Positions 1 through 11,579 of a DNA stretch of 64,000 bases are shown here, piece after piece. Under the pieces are notes generated by a model that was not told where the DNA came from, did not search any database, and worked only from the letters and a program-made list of their open reading frames with translations. Position 1 is the stretch's first letter. Each line of letters starts with the position of its first letter. The position numbers and the translations under genes were made by a program. The stretch is from Calycina herbarum (Eukaryota; Ascomycota; Leotiomycetes; Helotiales; Pezizellaceae). The stretch lies in contig LLEY01000039.1 of assembly GCA_001414485.1 (NCBI GenBank), positions 372,001 to 436,000 on the forward strand. The letters are read 5' to 3'.

Positions 1-165
1 TCGGAACTTAATTGTCCCAAAACACCTGAGCTTATCGTCGTCAATTGTTCCAAATTCCAAGGATAAAATCTTTAGATTGCCTCAGAAATTTGGAACAATG
101 AGATCTAGATAGGCAAGTACGAGCCTGGAGTTTTTGCTGCCACTTTTGATGTGCATCATATCATC
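1..165 (+). repeat. Dispersed promoter-proximal repeat, copy 1
   Basis: This stretch contains alternating blocks resembling ATTGTTCCAAATT and TTTGGAACAATGAG. It ends in a tail (about 102-165) reading GATAGGCAAGTACGAGCC then TTTGCTGCCACTTTTGATG. The same tail recurs at about 19320-19375 and 29425-29485, and shorter versions recur upstream of the other BTB genes. It lies about 400 bp upstream of the first BTB gene. The window cuts its left end, so its full length is unknown. Confidence 0.6.
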
Positions 166-545
166 TCCCTATCATAGTCACTGCATATTAGCGACTTTCG
201 ATATCCAAGTCTACCTTCAGAAAAGAAATCTGAGAATATTTAGGAGAACCAAGGATCGACTTTCTAATTCTTCTAATCCTTTCGAACAATACTTCCAATA
301 ACCCCAGAGTATTTCGCGCAATCAAACCAAGGTAGGTAGGTGTGCCCAGAGCAATGGCTGAATCCCTTACATGAGTTACTTAATTATTCTCAGGCTCATA
401 TGAATGGCCTTGTATCTTGTGAATGTTATTACAGCGCCTCACAATTTCTCGTTTCGTCTTTTAAAAGGGATGAGCCTTCTCTTGGAGAAGTTCAAATCCG
501 CTTTCTCTCATCTTGAAAAGCAAATTTTCCTACATCACAAATAAG

Positions 546-1682
546 ATGGGGAACGATTCATCGAAATCTCTTACTGGCGAAAGCTCAACGAGCAACAGCA
601 ACACTCTGCTTTCATCGTAAGCAAACATTCATTTTTCCAAATGAGGAAATACCAAGCTGACGAAAACAGCCTCTTGACTTCAAGCCGTTACTCCGATCTC
701 ACGATTATTTGCAACTGCCAAAGATTCCCAGTTCATAGGGCAATTATCTGTACCCAAAGTAAACCCCTCGCAGCTGCTATCGACGGTGGCTTTCAGGTAT
801 GAATGATGTATTTTCCACACAAACGCTCCAAATAACGCGGAATAGGAATCCATCACAGGCGAAATCGACCTAAGCGACCACGACCCCGACGCCGTAGAAT
901 GCATGATCAACTTCCTCTACACATCTCAATACGACGATGGTCGAGATTCTCTCAATCCCCAAGAAGGAGATCCCAAAACGGAAGAGTCTTGGAAACTCTC
1001 GAACCTACTCCCTTCCACATCCAAAACGAATTCCGAAGACGAGGAAGACAACACGAATATCTTGAACCAAGAAATCAGCACCACCACCACCCAGAAACCC
1101 ACCCCAAAGCCTTTCCCCATCCTACTAAATGCCCTCATCTACGTTCTCGCTGAGAAATACGACATCCCGCCTCTGAAAGAACTCTCCGCTGCCAAATACC
1201 AACAACTAACCTCCCCCTCCTCCCCCTCTCCCGAATTCCTATCCGATCTCATCACCTCCTTCCAAATAATCCTCGAAGAAACACCCTCCTCCGACACTCT
1301 CCTCCGCAACCTCGTCTTCTCTGCCCTCGAAATCCACGTAAAGAGACTCATAGACCTCGAGGAGTTCAATGAACTGTGTATGTTCCACCCCGAGATCACC
1401 CTCCACCTAATAGCCTTCGCAAAAGCAACGCTAGAGCAAGCAGATAAGAACGAACGTGTCAAGATGTGTTACGCTTGTCGTACATGCTATGATTGGGATA
1501 CCGTGGAATGTGGGTGTTCAGAATCGAATACATTAAGACTTGGAGAAGTGAACTATGGTAGTAGTAGGCTGTACGGTTACAGAGTGCTTAGGGGGAATAG
1601 GAAGACGAAGTTGGAGAGGGATAGAGAGATGCGGGCTGCTAAAGCTGCGCGAGATCTCGAGGCTACGAGGTTTAATTCTTAG
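546..1682 (+). CDS. BTB/POZ domain protein (array member 1)
   Basis: Exons 546-616, 670-796 and 846-1682 give a 344-residue protein. The BTB/POZ fold begins near residue 24 with a SRYSDLTIIC strand, followed by FPVHRAIIC and IDGGFQ. It continues over the intron into FLYTSQYDD and, after a Ser/Thr/Pro-rich insert, AEKYDIPPLKELSAAKY. A Cys-rich C-terminus (CYACRTCYDWDTVECGC) could bind zinc. BTB domains dimerise and often bridge to Cul3 ligases or chromatin partners; no Kelch or zinc-finger partner domain is visible, so the role is unknown. Exon 2 is exactly 127 nt, entered in phase 2 and left in phase 0, the same as in three paralogues at 14-23 kb. The start is the only upstream ATG that splices in frame. 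Confidence 0.85.
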
Positions 1683-2334
1683 AGGGTAGAGAGGTCTGGC
1701 ATGCTCTGGTATCTAGGTTGTACAATATTGGGGATGTGTCATTTGGAAATAATGATCTCGATTCTTTCTTTTTTTACTACTTTCGGTCCCTAATCCTCGC
1801 TTATTTTTCGTCTCGAGATAGATTGAAAGCCTCACGTTAGACCTCCATTTCGATCCTCTCACTGAATTTGCATTCACGAAAATGCTCGAAGAAAGCGGCC
1901 CAGAAAAGCTATCAAACTAAAAGTTCAGAAGGATAAAATTAAATAAAAAGACTTATAAGACTTCAAACAAAAAATATTCACGATTTCCAATTGTCGTACG
2001 CTATTTTTCTAGATCAACTTAAATATCTCAAACCTTCCAGTATGATCTCTGTTCATAAATTTCAGTCAGGTTTACGAGAAAGTATCTGCGCTTTAGGCCC
2101 TGCCTTGTAAAATCCCCTCGTCGGATTCTAGTACAGTTGTATACCAACACTTCACAGCTTTCAAGCACGTAAACAAAAACACAAAAATAAACCAAAAATT
2201 GAATAAGATCTATCTGCTGCTAATTAATCCTTATATCAAAGCATACAGTTTTTTAAGCTCTGGTTGTGGTTTTATTGAAGTTTGACGACTGCATCTCGTG
2301 TACTAACTGATATCCGCCTACACGAAAGTTGGAT
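1683..2334. other. Gene-free stretch downstream of BTB 1
   Basis: This is the AT-rich 3' flank of the first BTB gene. I see no conserved coding frame, RNA gene or inverted repeat in it. Confidence 0.5.
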
Positions 2335-2765
2335 CTCGGAGCTGGTTGTATCGTACTCTTGGGAATATCTCTCAGCAATAAGTACTCTCACACTCGGAAA
2401 TAATTTTACTGTCGGAATTATATCTCGGAAATATATCTGCTCTCGGAAATAAATCTCGGAAATAATTATATCCGAAACCTCTCGGAGATATAGTCTCCAA
2501 GTATAAATATCTAGATATTTCTAGTCTCGGAGATGTTACTTCGCTCGGTTCTACTCGGAGATCTTCTACTTCGATATAGTCATATTCTCGGATATATTTT
2601 TCGTCTCGAAGTATACGTCTTTCCGAGAAGATATTTCCGAAGTATATATTTCCGAAGACTCAGGGATGTTTATACTCTCAGAGTTATATTTCATACTCGG
2701 AATTCACTCGGAGATATATTACTCGGAGATATTCTACTCAGAGATATTCCATACTCTCAAAAATA
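2335..2765. repeat. Degenerate array of CTCGGAAATAT / ACTCGGAGATATT units
   Basis: About 430 bp are built from imperfect units of roughly 11-15 nt around TCTCGGAAATA and ACTCGGAGATATT. Inverted forms (CCGAGAAGATATTTCCGA) are also present. Unit length and spacing drift, so it is not a clean satellite. Open frames across it are artefacts of the repeat. It sits between the first BTB gene and the 3' end of the PhoD-like gene. Confidence 0.75.
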
Positions 2766-3327
2766 TGAAATATTTCCAAAAACGTTTCCCCGAGCAGATA
2801 TCTTCATGATACCTAGGTACCCCTAAGCTCCAGGGCACCAACCCGCCTCCTACAGGGACGTTGTCGAACAACAGGCCTTCAGGGCATTCATTACAGGGAC
2901 AGGGTACCAAGCCTGAATTGCTAACCGCGCTCTGCATGTCCCCTGTTCACCAAGAGACCATCAAACCCCAACTCCAACACACCCTCACCACAAATACAAA
3001 ACAAAACAAAACAAAACATATATATAACAGCATCTCCATTTCTTAATAATGAAAGAAGAGAAACTAAAAAGCGTGTACTTCATCTACACATACAAATAAG
3101 GGGTATACTACAAGACCACGAAACCACAAAACAGAAATGAAATTCCCAAAAGCCTCCAAAGTCCCAAATCTTTTTCTCTTCCCTCCCAATCCATGAAAAC
3201 CGAAAGAAAAAAAAACAATTCTCGCTTTTTCCCCCTTTCCTTTCCATCATATCATCTCTCATCATTAAACCTCATGCAATTCGCCCCCACCACACCCAAA
3301 AATTCAATCGTCGCGATCCACCAGCCC
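2766..3327. other. Intergenic and 3' flank of the PhoD-like gene
   Basis: This stretch contains an ACAAAACAAAACAAAAC run near 2997-3016 and a pyrimidine-rich block on the plus strand near 3220-3260. The latter corresponds to the 3' untranslated side of the minus-strand gene. Nothing coding was recognised. Confidence 0.5.
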
Positions 3328-6300
3328 TCATAAATTCTTCGCCTTCTTCCTCTTCGCGAAATTAACCCATCGCTCCAACCCCCCCTTAACCTTCGCAGCA
3401 GCCTCCCCCTCAAGCCGCTCCTCATACCAAAGAGCCGGCACAAGAAGTCGATACGGCATCGTGATCCCCGCCGGATCCTTAGGACTAACCTCCATATTCA
3501 AACAAATATCCAGGCCCCCCTCAAGATCAATTGGACCACCCCGTCCCAATCGTCGCTGCTTCTCAGAGAGTCCAGTAGGGGTACGGTGGAAATCGCGCTT
3601 ATTGAATCCCTTCTGCGGTTGTGCACCCGCGATCGAGGTGGAAGCCATATGAGTAGGGTGTTCTGGCTCACGACCACAAGTACTTGCTATCTCAGGGAAA
3701 TAGCCTTCTTCTTCTGGACTGCCGGCTCCTCCTCGAATGCCCATTTGGCGTGGGGAGCTCTGATAGTCTTCAGAGTAATCATCGTCGCTATCTTCGCCGT
3801 AGCCATTGATCCCACCACTATCCGGCTTTCGCTTCTTGCTGCTTCGTCGGAAGAGGCCGCCACCACCGCCACCGCCAGTGGAGCCTCTTCTCGTCAATGA
3901 CAGAGTTCTTGTCAGGAGTCCTGGACGTCCGGAATCGCTTGAACCACGACGTGCCACGGAAGGCTTCCTATTGAAGAACCCTTGATTTGACAAAGGGGGT
4001 GGCCCAGATGCCTCGACGCGATAACTAGGTCCACGAGCAGTTGTCGAAAGTCGACGCAACAGTCCCCCTCGAGCTAGAGGTGGCGTTCGGCTTCCATCTG
4101 TTTGTGGGGTTGGCGGAGGGGATAATTCTGGATCATATGGTCTGATGGAACACCAGTTTCGGCGGTTTAGCAAACATTTGTTGTTTCTTGGCTTACCATT
4201 AACATCATGGGTAAATATTGGGATCATATCTTCGTAAGTATCGTCGTCAAGACGGTGGACCTTGTTCCGTTTGTTGAGTACGTCGGCAAGAGTATCAGGC
4301 GGTGGTGCGTTGACAATTGCCGACGATATAACATTGGGCATGTAGCGGTGGTCTTTATCTTTGGAAATGCCGAGTTTTGGGTTAGAGTAGAACTGACCGA
4401 TGGCTCCTAGATGAACATCGCCACTATACACATTAGTTTTATGCTCCAGAGAATGGTAGAGTGTTCTTACCCGAGAATTGTAACCCGAACGGATTTCTCG
4501 GCTGCTAAATCTTGTAGCTCCTGGATGAACCAATTCCGCTCTTCCTTGTGCATTCTTGCTGTCCAGTGATCATCCAAGTCATCCAAAATCTCGACACCTC
4601 CATCAAAATGATTGAGGAGGTTCTTCCCAAGAAGCCCAGCTCGTCCAAGTGCTTTGATTGGTTGCATAGCCCGTGAGGTAAGTCTACCGAGCAGTTAGTT
4701 CAAACAAATTAGTTTGGAAGGTGTGAATGTTTTGTTTACATATTCTCAAGCCAAACCATCCTAGGGTAAGCAACAGGAACGCCGAGCATTACAATAAGAT
4801 GTTTGGTGACACCCTTGACAAGATCTCTCTCAAGCCGATCAAATACTTTGTGGTATGTTTCGGCACTAACTATCTCATCTTCCATCCGTTCTGTGCGGCA
4901 ATCGAGACCTAGAAATGCAATGCTTCGACCAAGTTCTGTGAATATGCTGCGACTCACTTCCCCCATATATGGCCCAGGTTGTTCGCCCAGGATCCATTGA
5001 GGTTCAGTTTCCTCCCCTTCGTCAATGCTGCTCTGGTGCTGGAAAAGCATGTAGTATTTGAAGGCTATCGCTCCCAAACCCCGCATGACAGGTGATTTCA
5101 TGTAGTTATCTGGGTACGAGCCATAACCATCGATGATATCGTGATCATCATATATGTTGATCATGGGAATTTGAGTCATGGCGAGACCAAAAAGACCTTG
5201 TGAGAACCACATGCAATACCGGTTGAGGTAGAATGACTCAAGCTCCTGCTGAATATCAGGCGTAAATGGAACATTCTCCTTGTAGTGCCGATCCTTGAGT
5301 CGGGTCCAATCCTTGAAGAATTTGGTTTCTTCCATTACGGCATCGTTGTAAATTTGGTCGCCTCCTCCGAGCATGACGTGAAATGGTTGGGTTTGGTGGT
5401 TGTTCAATACGTCTCTCCAAAGAGGATCCGGTCCGTTGAATGGGTTGGGGTCAGTGCCATAACTGAACCCGTTGCAGCTGCTGTACATGATATTCATGGG
5501 CTGACCACGAGCGGGAACCCAAAATCCTGTCGCTGGTCCTCGATTGATTCGGTAAGCAATTCTCTGTTGTCTGTTTCGAAGTTCAATCTCGAGATTGAAC
5601 CTCCAGAATGTGACACCTTGCTCAGTATGTAATCGAAAGCCTCTCACTTCCTTGTACTTCCCTGCCTTTTCTCCGTCGTAATGTGACTTTGCACACTTTC
5701 TGTCAGTGCTGCCATCCAAATTGCTTCTTTGGGTCTCGAACAACCCATCATCAGACTCCTCTTTCGACAGATCCCGCTCTTCTTCAAGTTCCTCAACAGG
5801 TCGCACATAAAGGGTTCTGCCATCTCTGCCGATTTTGGGAAGTCCAGCAAGTGGGTCAACATATTCGGGGGCAAGTCCTGCACCATCAACCTGTGCAGGG
5901 GGTGGTGGTAAAAGGTCCATTGGCTGGAGAAATACTCTCAAGGTTGGGGCAAGTTCGTACGAAGACTGCTCATCTTGGGTGACAATCATGATGGTTCCCC
6001 TCCATATTTCTCTCTCATAATTGACTCCAGTAAGAGCTCGAACCGCACGAGAAGGTGTAGCCTCACGACGAAGTCCACAGTATCTCAACATTGGGCCTGC
6101 TCTCATGAATAGGGGGGGTTTGAATCTAGTTGGGGCTATTTCAGGTCGGACGCGGATGCCCCGCATCGGACAGGTTAGCTTGTGAATGTTTGAAGAGGAT
6201 GTGTTGGAATGCTTAAGGGTAAGATTCTCCAGAGATTTGGAAGGCGACAAACGAGTAGGGACAGGGAGGAGATTTGTGGAGGTGTCCTTGAAGGACTCAG

Positions 6301-8467
6301 AGACCGTCTCGCCTGTTGCCCTGCCCTGCATACTGCTCCTATTCCTGTCGGAACCAAGATAGTGACGCTGGCGGGATGAAACCTTCGTCAAGACCTTCAT
6401 AACACCAGGAACAGGCTTCTTCTCTCCACCCTCACACCCTTCGCAAATGACTTTGGGGGGTGAAACTTGACTTTCCGTACCATTGCTGTCGTCATATTCT
6501 CCATCATAGGCTTCTGCTCTGCGAGGTTTAGTTGTGCTTCGACGGCGCTTTCCAGTATTTCCAGCTTCCCACCAGGCTTTATCTTTGTCGAGTTCAATCT
6601 GCTCATCACTCTCAAGGTCTAGCAAAGATCCGGACAATTGGGCAACTCCACCTTTCTTCCATTCATCGAGCCGGGCTGAAGGAACGTAAACTCCTTGTCC
6701 GGGTATGTTCTCATGATGCCGATGTACCAAGTCTGGAAGGTGGTGGTGGTGTTCTACAGATTCCTGTTGGGGTGGTCCGCGTGTTGCATTGGAAGCAGAT
6801 CTGGTAAATGGTAACCCATATTTTGTGCCATTGACTTTGACACTTTCCGTGGCTCGGTCGTTTCCTGGCTGTATTGACTTCAAAGCGCCCTGTGAAAAAT
6901 TCTGTCCCGTGAGCTGTTGAACTTTGCTCAAGGTCTTCCGTCGGACAGGTTTGGTGCCCATGTCGTCGCTTGAATAAGAATCAAGCTGTTCAGCTGATTC
7001 TGCGGGTGATGGGGGAAGCTCCTTGTCAAGTGACCCTTTTGGGTGACTTCGAAATGCCGCTTCTCTGGATGTTCCTTCGTTTTCCTGTTCAATGACAGAT
7101 TCTTTCGGAATTACCACTGCTGGATATTGGTTCTCAGCCTCGACTCGAAGATGCAACCAAGGATCTCCAGGAGGTTCCTTCTTGAGTCTATTACTTCCAC
7201 TTCTGCCAAGTTGTGCACCCGCTGCGCCGGCGGCAGCCCCTACAGCAACAGGAATGTATGATCGATCACGAGTGCTCTGTCCTCGTCGGGCGGGCGATGA
7301 AATGTCTTGTTCTATAACTTCCTTCGTATCTTCAGGTTCTTCGTAATCAAATCCTCGAGTAGAACCTTTCACAGGAGCTTCGACAGCCTTCTGTTTCCCT
7401 AGAGATTTTCTTAGTTTTGCTGGTTCGACTTGTTTGGCGGGAATATTCCTTTCTGTGGTTGTATCTGGTAGATCTTGGGGTTCTGACTTGATACCACCCT
7501 CTGGAGCTTTTACAACTGGTCGATTTCTAAACCGAACAGAATTCTGTTTTCCCTTCTCTCCGTTGCGTTCCGCCTTTGCGAGTCGCTCGGCCTCCTCGAC
7601 TCGAGCTCTTTTCTCCTCCTTGGTGATGCTGTCAAGCGTCAATTCGAGCCTCTGAAGAGGGGATCGATCCGGTGCCCAGTCCCTTCGTCTTTGAGATTCT
7701 CCTTGCGAGGCTACAGAGCCCTGTCTCCTCTGACGTTGTGGAACATCGATTCGCTCAGGTACTGTACTGTCCCATTCCTGCTCATCATGTGGTCCTGCTC
7801 GACCCTTTTGTGCACTTCCTCTCCTAGAACCTGATGTAGATTTTCCTTCTCGTGGATGTGATCGATAGTACTCGTCTGCTACACCCTGACTAGAACTGAC
7901 GGGTCCTTCTGACCGTCTCGCTGATCGTGAACGTGCGGGTGGGCCACCGCTGTAGGGTTGTTTGTAGCTGACTGGAGGCGGCGCTCGAGGAACGTCTGGA
8001 GCGGCGGGAGGAGCTTGATCTTCGTATGCTTGTTCTCTGTCCCTACTCTCACGTCGTCTTCGTTTTTCTAGATAATCGTTATTCGTAGGCGCTGACGCCG
8101 GTGCTTCGTAGGGGAAAGAAGGCGGTCGGGGAGCCAATCCTCTCACGCCGAAGCTCGAATCTGTTGGGGAAACGAATGGACTTTGTGTAGAGACTGTAGG
8201 TGCTTCGGTTTGTATGGAGTTTCTGTCTGGTCTCCGGCTTGACTGGGAGGAGAATCGATTTGAGGATCTCTCGGGCTTGGTGTCAATCGACAGATCGTTC
8301 CTTCCGTCGGGGTCCATCTTGCTGTACCTCTTGTCGCGCACCTCTCTCATCTCTCGATCGTCCCTTCCGTCTCTCATATCTCGTTCTCGTTCTCGTTCGT
8401 GCTTGACTGAATCGCCCCGAAGTATCTTTGGGGGAGGAAGTGAGCCCCAGTATGGAGTAGGTGCCAT
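3328..8467 (-). CDS. Large protein with C-terminal PhoD-like metallophosphatase domain
   Basis: Exons 8467-4740, 4683-4471 and 4423-3328 (minus strand) join to 5,037 nt, or 1,678 residues. The first half is low-complexity and charged, rich in Arg, Asp, Ser and Pro, and probably disordered. A PhoD_2-type phosphatase domain starts after about residue 800. Its markers are FWVPARGQPMNIMYSSCNG, the metal-site segments MLGGGDQIYND and IYDDHDIIDGYGSYPD, and VTILGGDVHLGAIGQFYS, which forms only when exons 2 and 3 are spliced. PhoD-type enzymes are Ca/Fe-dependent phosphodiesterases or phosphatases. The fungal versions with long N-termini have no settled substrate. A basic tail (KRKKAKNL) closes the protein. 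No signal peptide is visible, so it is probably intracellular. The start ATG at 8467 opens the longest frame. Confidence 0.85.
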
Positions 8468-9241
8468 GGAGTGGTTTGCGAGGATTAAGTTATCTCGTTC
8501 ACGCCACGGAAATTGGCAATCGGAAGTTCAGTAGAACTGCTGTAGCTTCCCGTCTTCAATCGGAGAAATGCGCGATGGTTGTACAATTTTTACAAGCTGC
8601 TGGCGGGAATAAGCAAGAAATTCGTCGTCATCGACCAACTGGTGAGTACTGCTATGCGCCGATGGATGCAGCAGGCCAATCAGTGGCAGAAAACAGATTT
8701 TGAAACTGGGAGGTGCATATTGAGACGGGATCAATTGAGAGCAGGTATGCAGGCGAGTGGAAAGCAAGAAGCAGGTGGTGAGCAAGTTCTACCTACCTTA
8801 TGTCGCTGTCGCGAGAGGTTGGGCACGAAGAACAGGGTTGTGGTGGTGTGGCTGGAAGAGCTCCCCTCTTGGCAATTTCGAGTCCGATCCCCGGCGACAA
8901 ACGCACGTTTTCTGGGGAGGAACTCGAACTAGTTCTATTTCACTGTTTCACGCTTATCAATACGAATTGAATTGTTTCTCCGGCAAAGCAAAGTAGAAAA
9001 TTGGGGCGAGACTCAGAGCAAAAGCCCTGGGAGAATTTTCTTGAGAAATCGTGGCATGATAGCTCTCAAGGTTCATGCACGGCTCGTTTGTTTGCAGAAA
9101 TGGGAGGGCGTATAATAATTTTTTATTCAGTAGCTATGATTCCGTTTGGTTGGCAAAAACTTCCAAGTCAAACGCCTCCCAAGCTCCTAAACAATATGCC
9201 AATGGGAAGAAAAACTCAAGTCAAGACAGGGCTCCTTGTGT
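8468..9241. other. Promoter region of the PhoD-like gene
   Basis: This 770-bp interval separates two minus-strand genes. It holds the upstream region of the PhoD-like gene and the 3' flank of the reductase gene. No supported open frame or RNA gene was seen. Confidence 0.5.
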
Positions 9242-10360
9242 TCACTTTCTGTACGCTCTCGCCTCTCGCCTCCACCAGCCTTTGAAGTCCATCGTAGCCA
9301 CATTAATACCGAGATCCTTCAAGGCGGTACTAGATAAATGACAATCGTACGGGCGTTGCACACTGGCGTTCGGGTCATTGCCTTCAATATTTGCTTGCAT
9401 GCCCTGCAGAGGCAAGCCCATAATCTCAGCGAACAATTCGCAGATTTCATACTTTGTAAATCTGTCTTCCGAGGAGAATTGAAGTATGGTAGGGAGTGAG
9501 GATTTATCTTCCGTAGATAAATATTTGCTCGATAGCTCTATGTTCGTGTCAGTTGAAGCCATTGGATCCCCGTAATCTGGGAGACGCACCCTCGCAGACT
9601 CGTGCTACATCCTCTGTATTTGTGGGATAGCGGAGAGCCCAATGATCCATCTTGACAGCCGCATCTTTCTCCTGGGCCTTCCAGACAGAATTCATCAGCA
9701 CATTAATAGCGCTCTCTTCTGGTTTCTCTGCCTCGCCATACAGGACTGGCACTCTCAGGACCACGCCCCAGCCCGACTTGCCAGCCTTCTCCATCTCACC
9801 CAGAACTGCCTTCTCGCCCTCATGCTTGGTCTCTCCGTATAGATTCGGGGGGTTTGGCTTGCTCGTCACTTGGTACGGAGCATCGCCTTGTGTGCCAGGG
9901 AATACATAATCGGTCGAGATGTAGAGGAGGAAGATGGATTGAGCAGCGCAGAGCTTGGCTAGGGAAGCGGAGGCAGCAATGTTGAGAGCCCGCGTGCCTT
10001 CGGGGTCATTATCGCATTTGTCTGGAAATCGATTGGCGGCGCCTGAGGGAAGGTATCAGCATCTGCCATTGCGGCGGAGAGGGCAGGTAGCTTTGCACTC
10101 ACAGTGAACAATGACCGAGGGTCTTTAGACGCTCCTGTGTGTTAGTGCTGTAATGTGAAATGTAGTATAGGAACGTACTTGACCTCATTGATCGTTCTGG
10201 CAACCTCAGCCTCGGAGCCCAAGTCGAGCTTCAGGATGGAGGGCGGGTTTGCGCGTGTGAATCCAGTGCCCTTGACATCCCAGCCAGCTCGTGCAAATGC
10301 CTTGACAACCTGTCGACCGAGGAGGCCTGTTGCGCCCGTAATGAGCGCTGTTTTGGTCAT
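9242..10360 (-). CDS. RmlD/MAT2B-type NAD(P)-binding reductase-like protein
   Basis: Exons 10360-10179, 10122-10103, 10042-9590 and 9537-9242 give 316 residues. The N-terminus carries a Rossmann GATGLLGRQV nucleotide site. The extended-SDR features follow: CAANRFPD, ISTDYVFPG and the YGETKHEGE active-site Tyr-x3-Lys, then LRVPVLYGEAE. The family includes dTDP-4-dehydrorhamnose reductase and the regulatory beta subunit of methionine adenosyltransferase. Fungal proteins of this length and motif set are usually annotated as the latter, but the sequence does not settle which. The second exon is only 20 nt. It is required, because reading through or using the earlier acceptor brings an in-frame stop, while AAAG|A restores VKPSVIVHC. 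No signal peptide is seen, consistent with a cytosolic enzyme. Confidence 0.85.
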
Positions 10361-11579
10361 CGTGAAATTGGGGTTGGTGGTGGGATGGTAGGCATTGGAT
10401 TTGTCGAACTAAGATGCCTTCAAATTTTAGTGGAAGCGCGTCACGTCACGCCCAGCTCAAATATTTAGGTGGCATAGTTGCCTTTGCGACCATGAGATCA
10501 ATGGCGATGCCTCGAACAGTAGATACCATCTACCTCCCTCCTAGAGCACAGAGATCCTGCGTTTCCAACCCTCACCCTCCGCTCCCCTCTTGACCCAGAC
10601 CGTGCTCCCCAGCCTCCAACTCTCCTTCACGACAACCCACGAAGGATCGCGCGCAATGAAAAGGATCTTCATTCGAAGAAATGTGTGTTTCCAAAGATTC
10701 CCTACCAGGCCGGAGCCCAGCAGGAGCGGTCATGGTATAGTTTTCAACTAGCAAAAACGCAAACTCGGACGAATCCTCACTGTTGTGCGTAAAACCCATG
10801 CACTAAGATGAAGAAAAAAAAGAGGTTTCCCAAGGGGGACCCCAAATACTTATACCCCGAGAGCTGGCGCTAAGCGAGCCTTAGCGCCCGCCAAGAAATG
10901 AGCAAACTGGAAGTCAGGTGACTGTACGGCGACCGAGGTGGGCCAGTTGGTCTAGTCGGTTGGTCAAGGCAGTCGCGTCAACATTTATTTATTCAAGACG
11001 GCAGGGACACCTCTCACTCTATTCAGCATTCACGACGGACTGGACTTCCTCGATGGCTAAGTATCCATCATTCGCCGTGTCGAGTCACCTCATCTGGCAA
11101 GGCAGTTGCGACTGGAGATTGGAAGGAACAATCTTGACATGCTTGAGAAGTGAGCATTGTTGGTCACCAACTCCTACTTTGCTTTAGAGCCCAGGATAAT
11201 TGGGAATATTGCTTACGAGGGGTTGGAATTGCAAAGACGGTCTCTGGTCTCTTCTAGCTCTGCTTGAGTAATGGTTACGTTTTGACCGAGAATAGTCGTA
11301 CAAGAAGATATGGAGAGCATTAGCCGGGAATTTTACAACCGAATCTCAAACCCAAAGACCCTCGACGACGAGGACGTGGACCCATCGCAATGAACTACCG
11401 CCAATTGCTCAAACCAGGTAGAATTGTCTCAAGCTTGTCCATATCACATTTATTTGGAGTCACAACTATTGTCAACTTGAATTTTTGGATCTATAGTTCT
11501 TCAAGAAAACCAGAATCTCAAACTATCCCTGGACTCATCAAGATCAAGAATTCCTTCTGAATATCGGTTGCAGCTTGCT
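10361..11579. other. Intergenic region upstream of the reductase gene
   Basis: This 1.2-kb stretch holds the upstream region of the reductase gene and the 3' flank of the next gene. A minus-strand frame at 10572-10799 (75 codons) and short plus-strand frames are open. None shows recognisable motifs or splice partners, so they are not called. Confidence 0.45.

Noticed and set aside
2533..2826. Plus-strand frame rich in LLRDI/YFR
   Set aside because: It is the translation of the CTCGGARATAT repeat field, not a gene.
10572..10799. Minus-strand frame of 75 codons (MGFTHNSEDSSEF...)
   Set aside because: No domain, no splice partner that extends it, and the neighbouring open frame does not join in phase. 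It is kept as intergenic.
10935..10975. tRNA-like stretch (GGTCTAGTCGGTTGGTC)
   Set aside because: I could not fit a cloverleaf with acceptor stem and T-loop around it.
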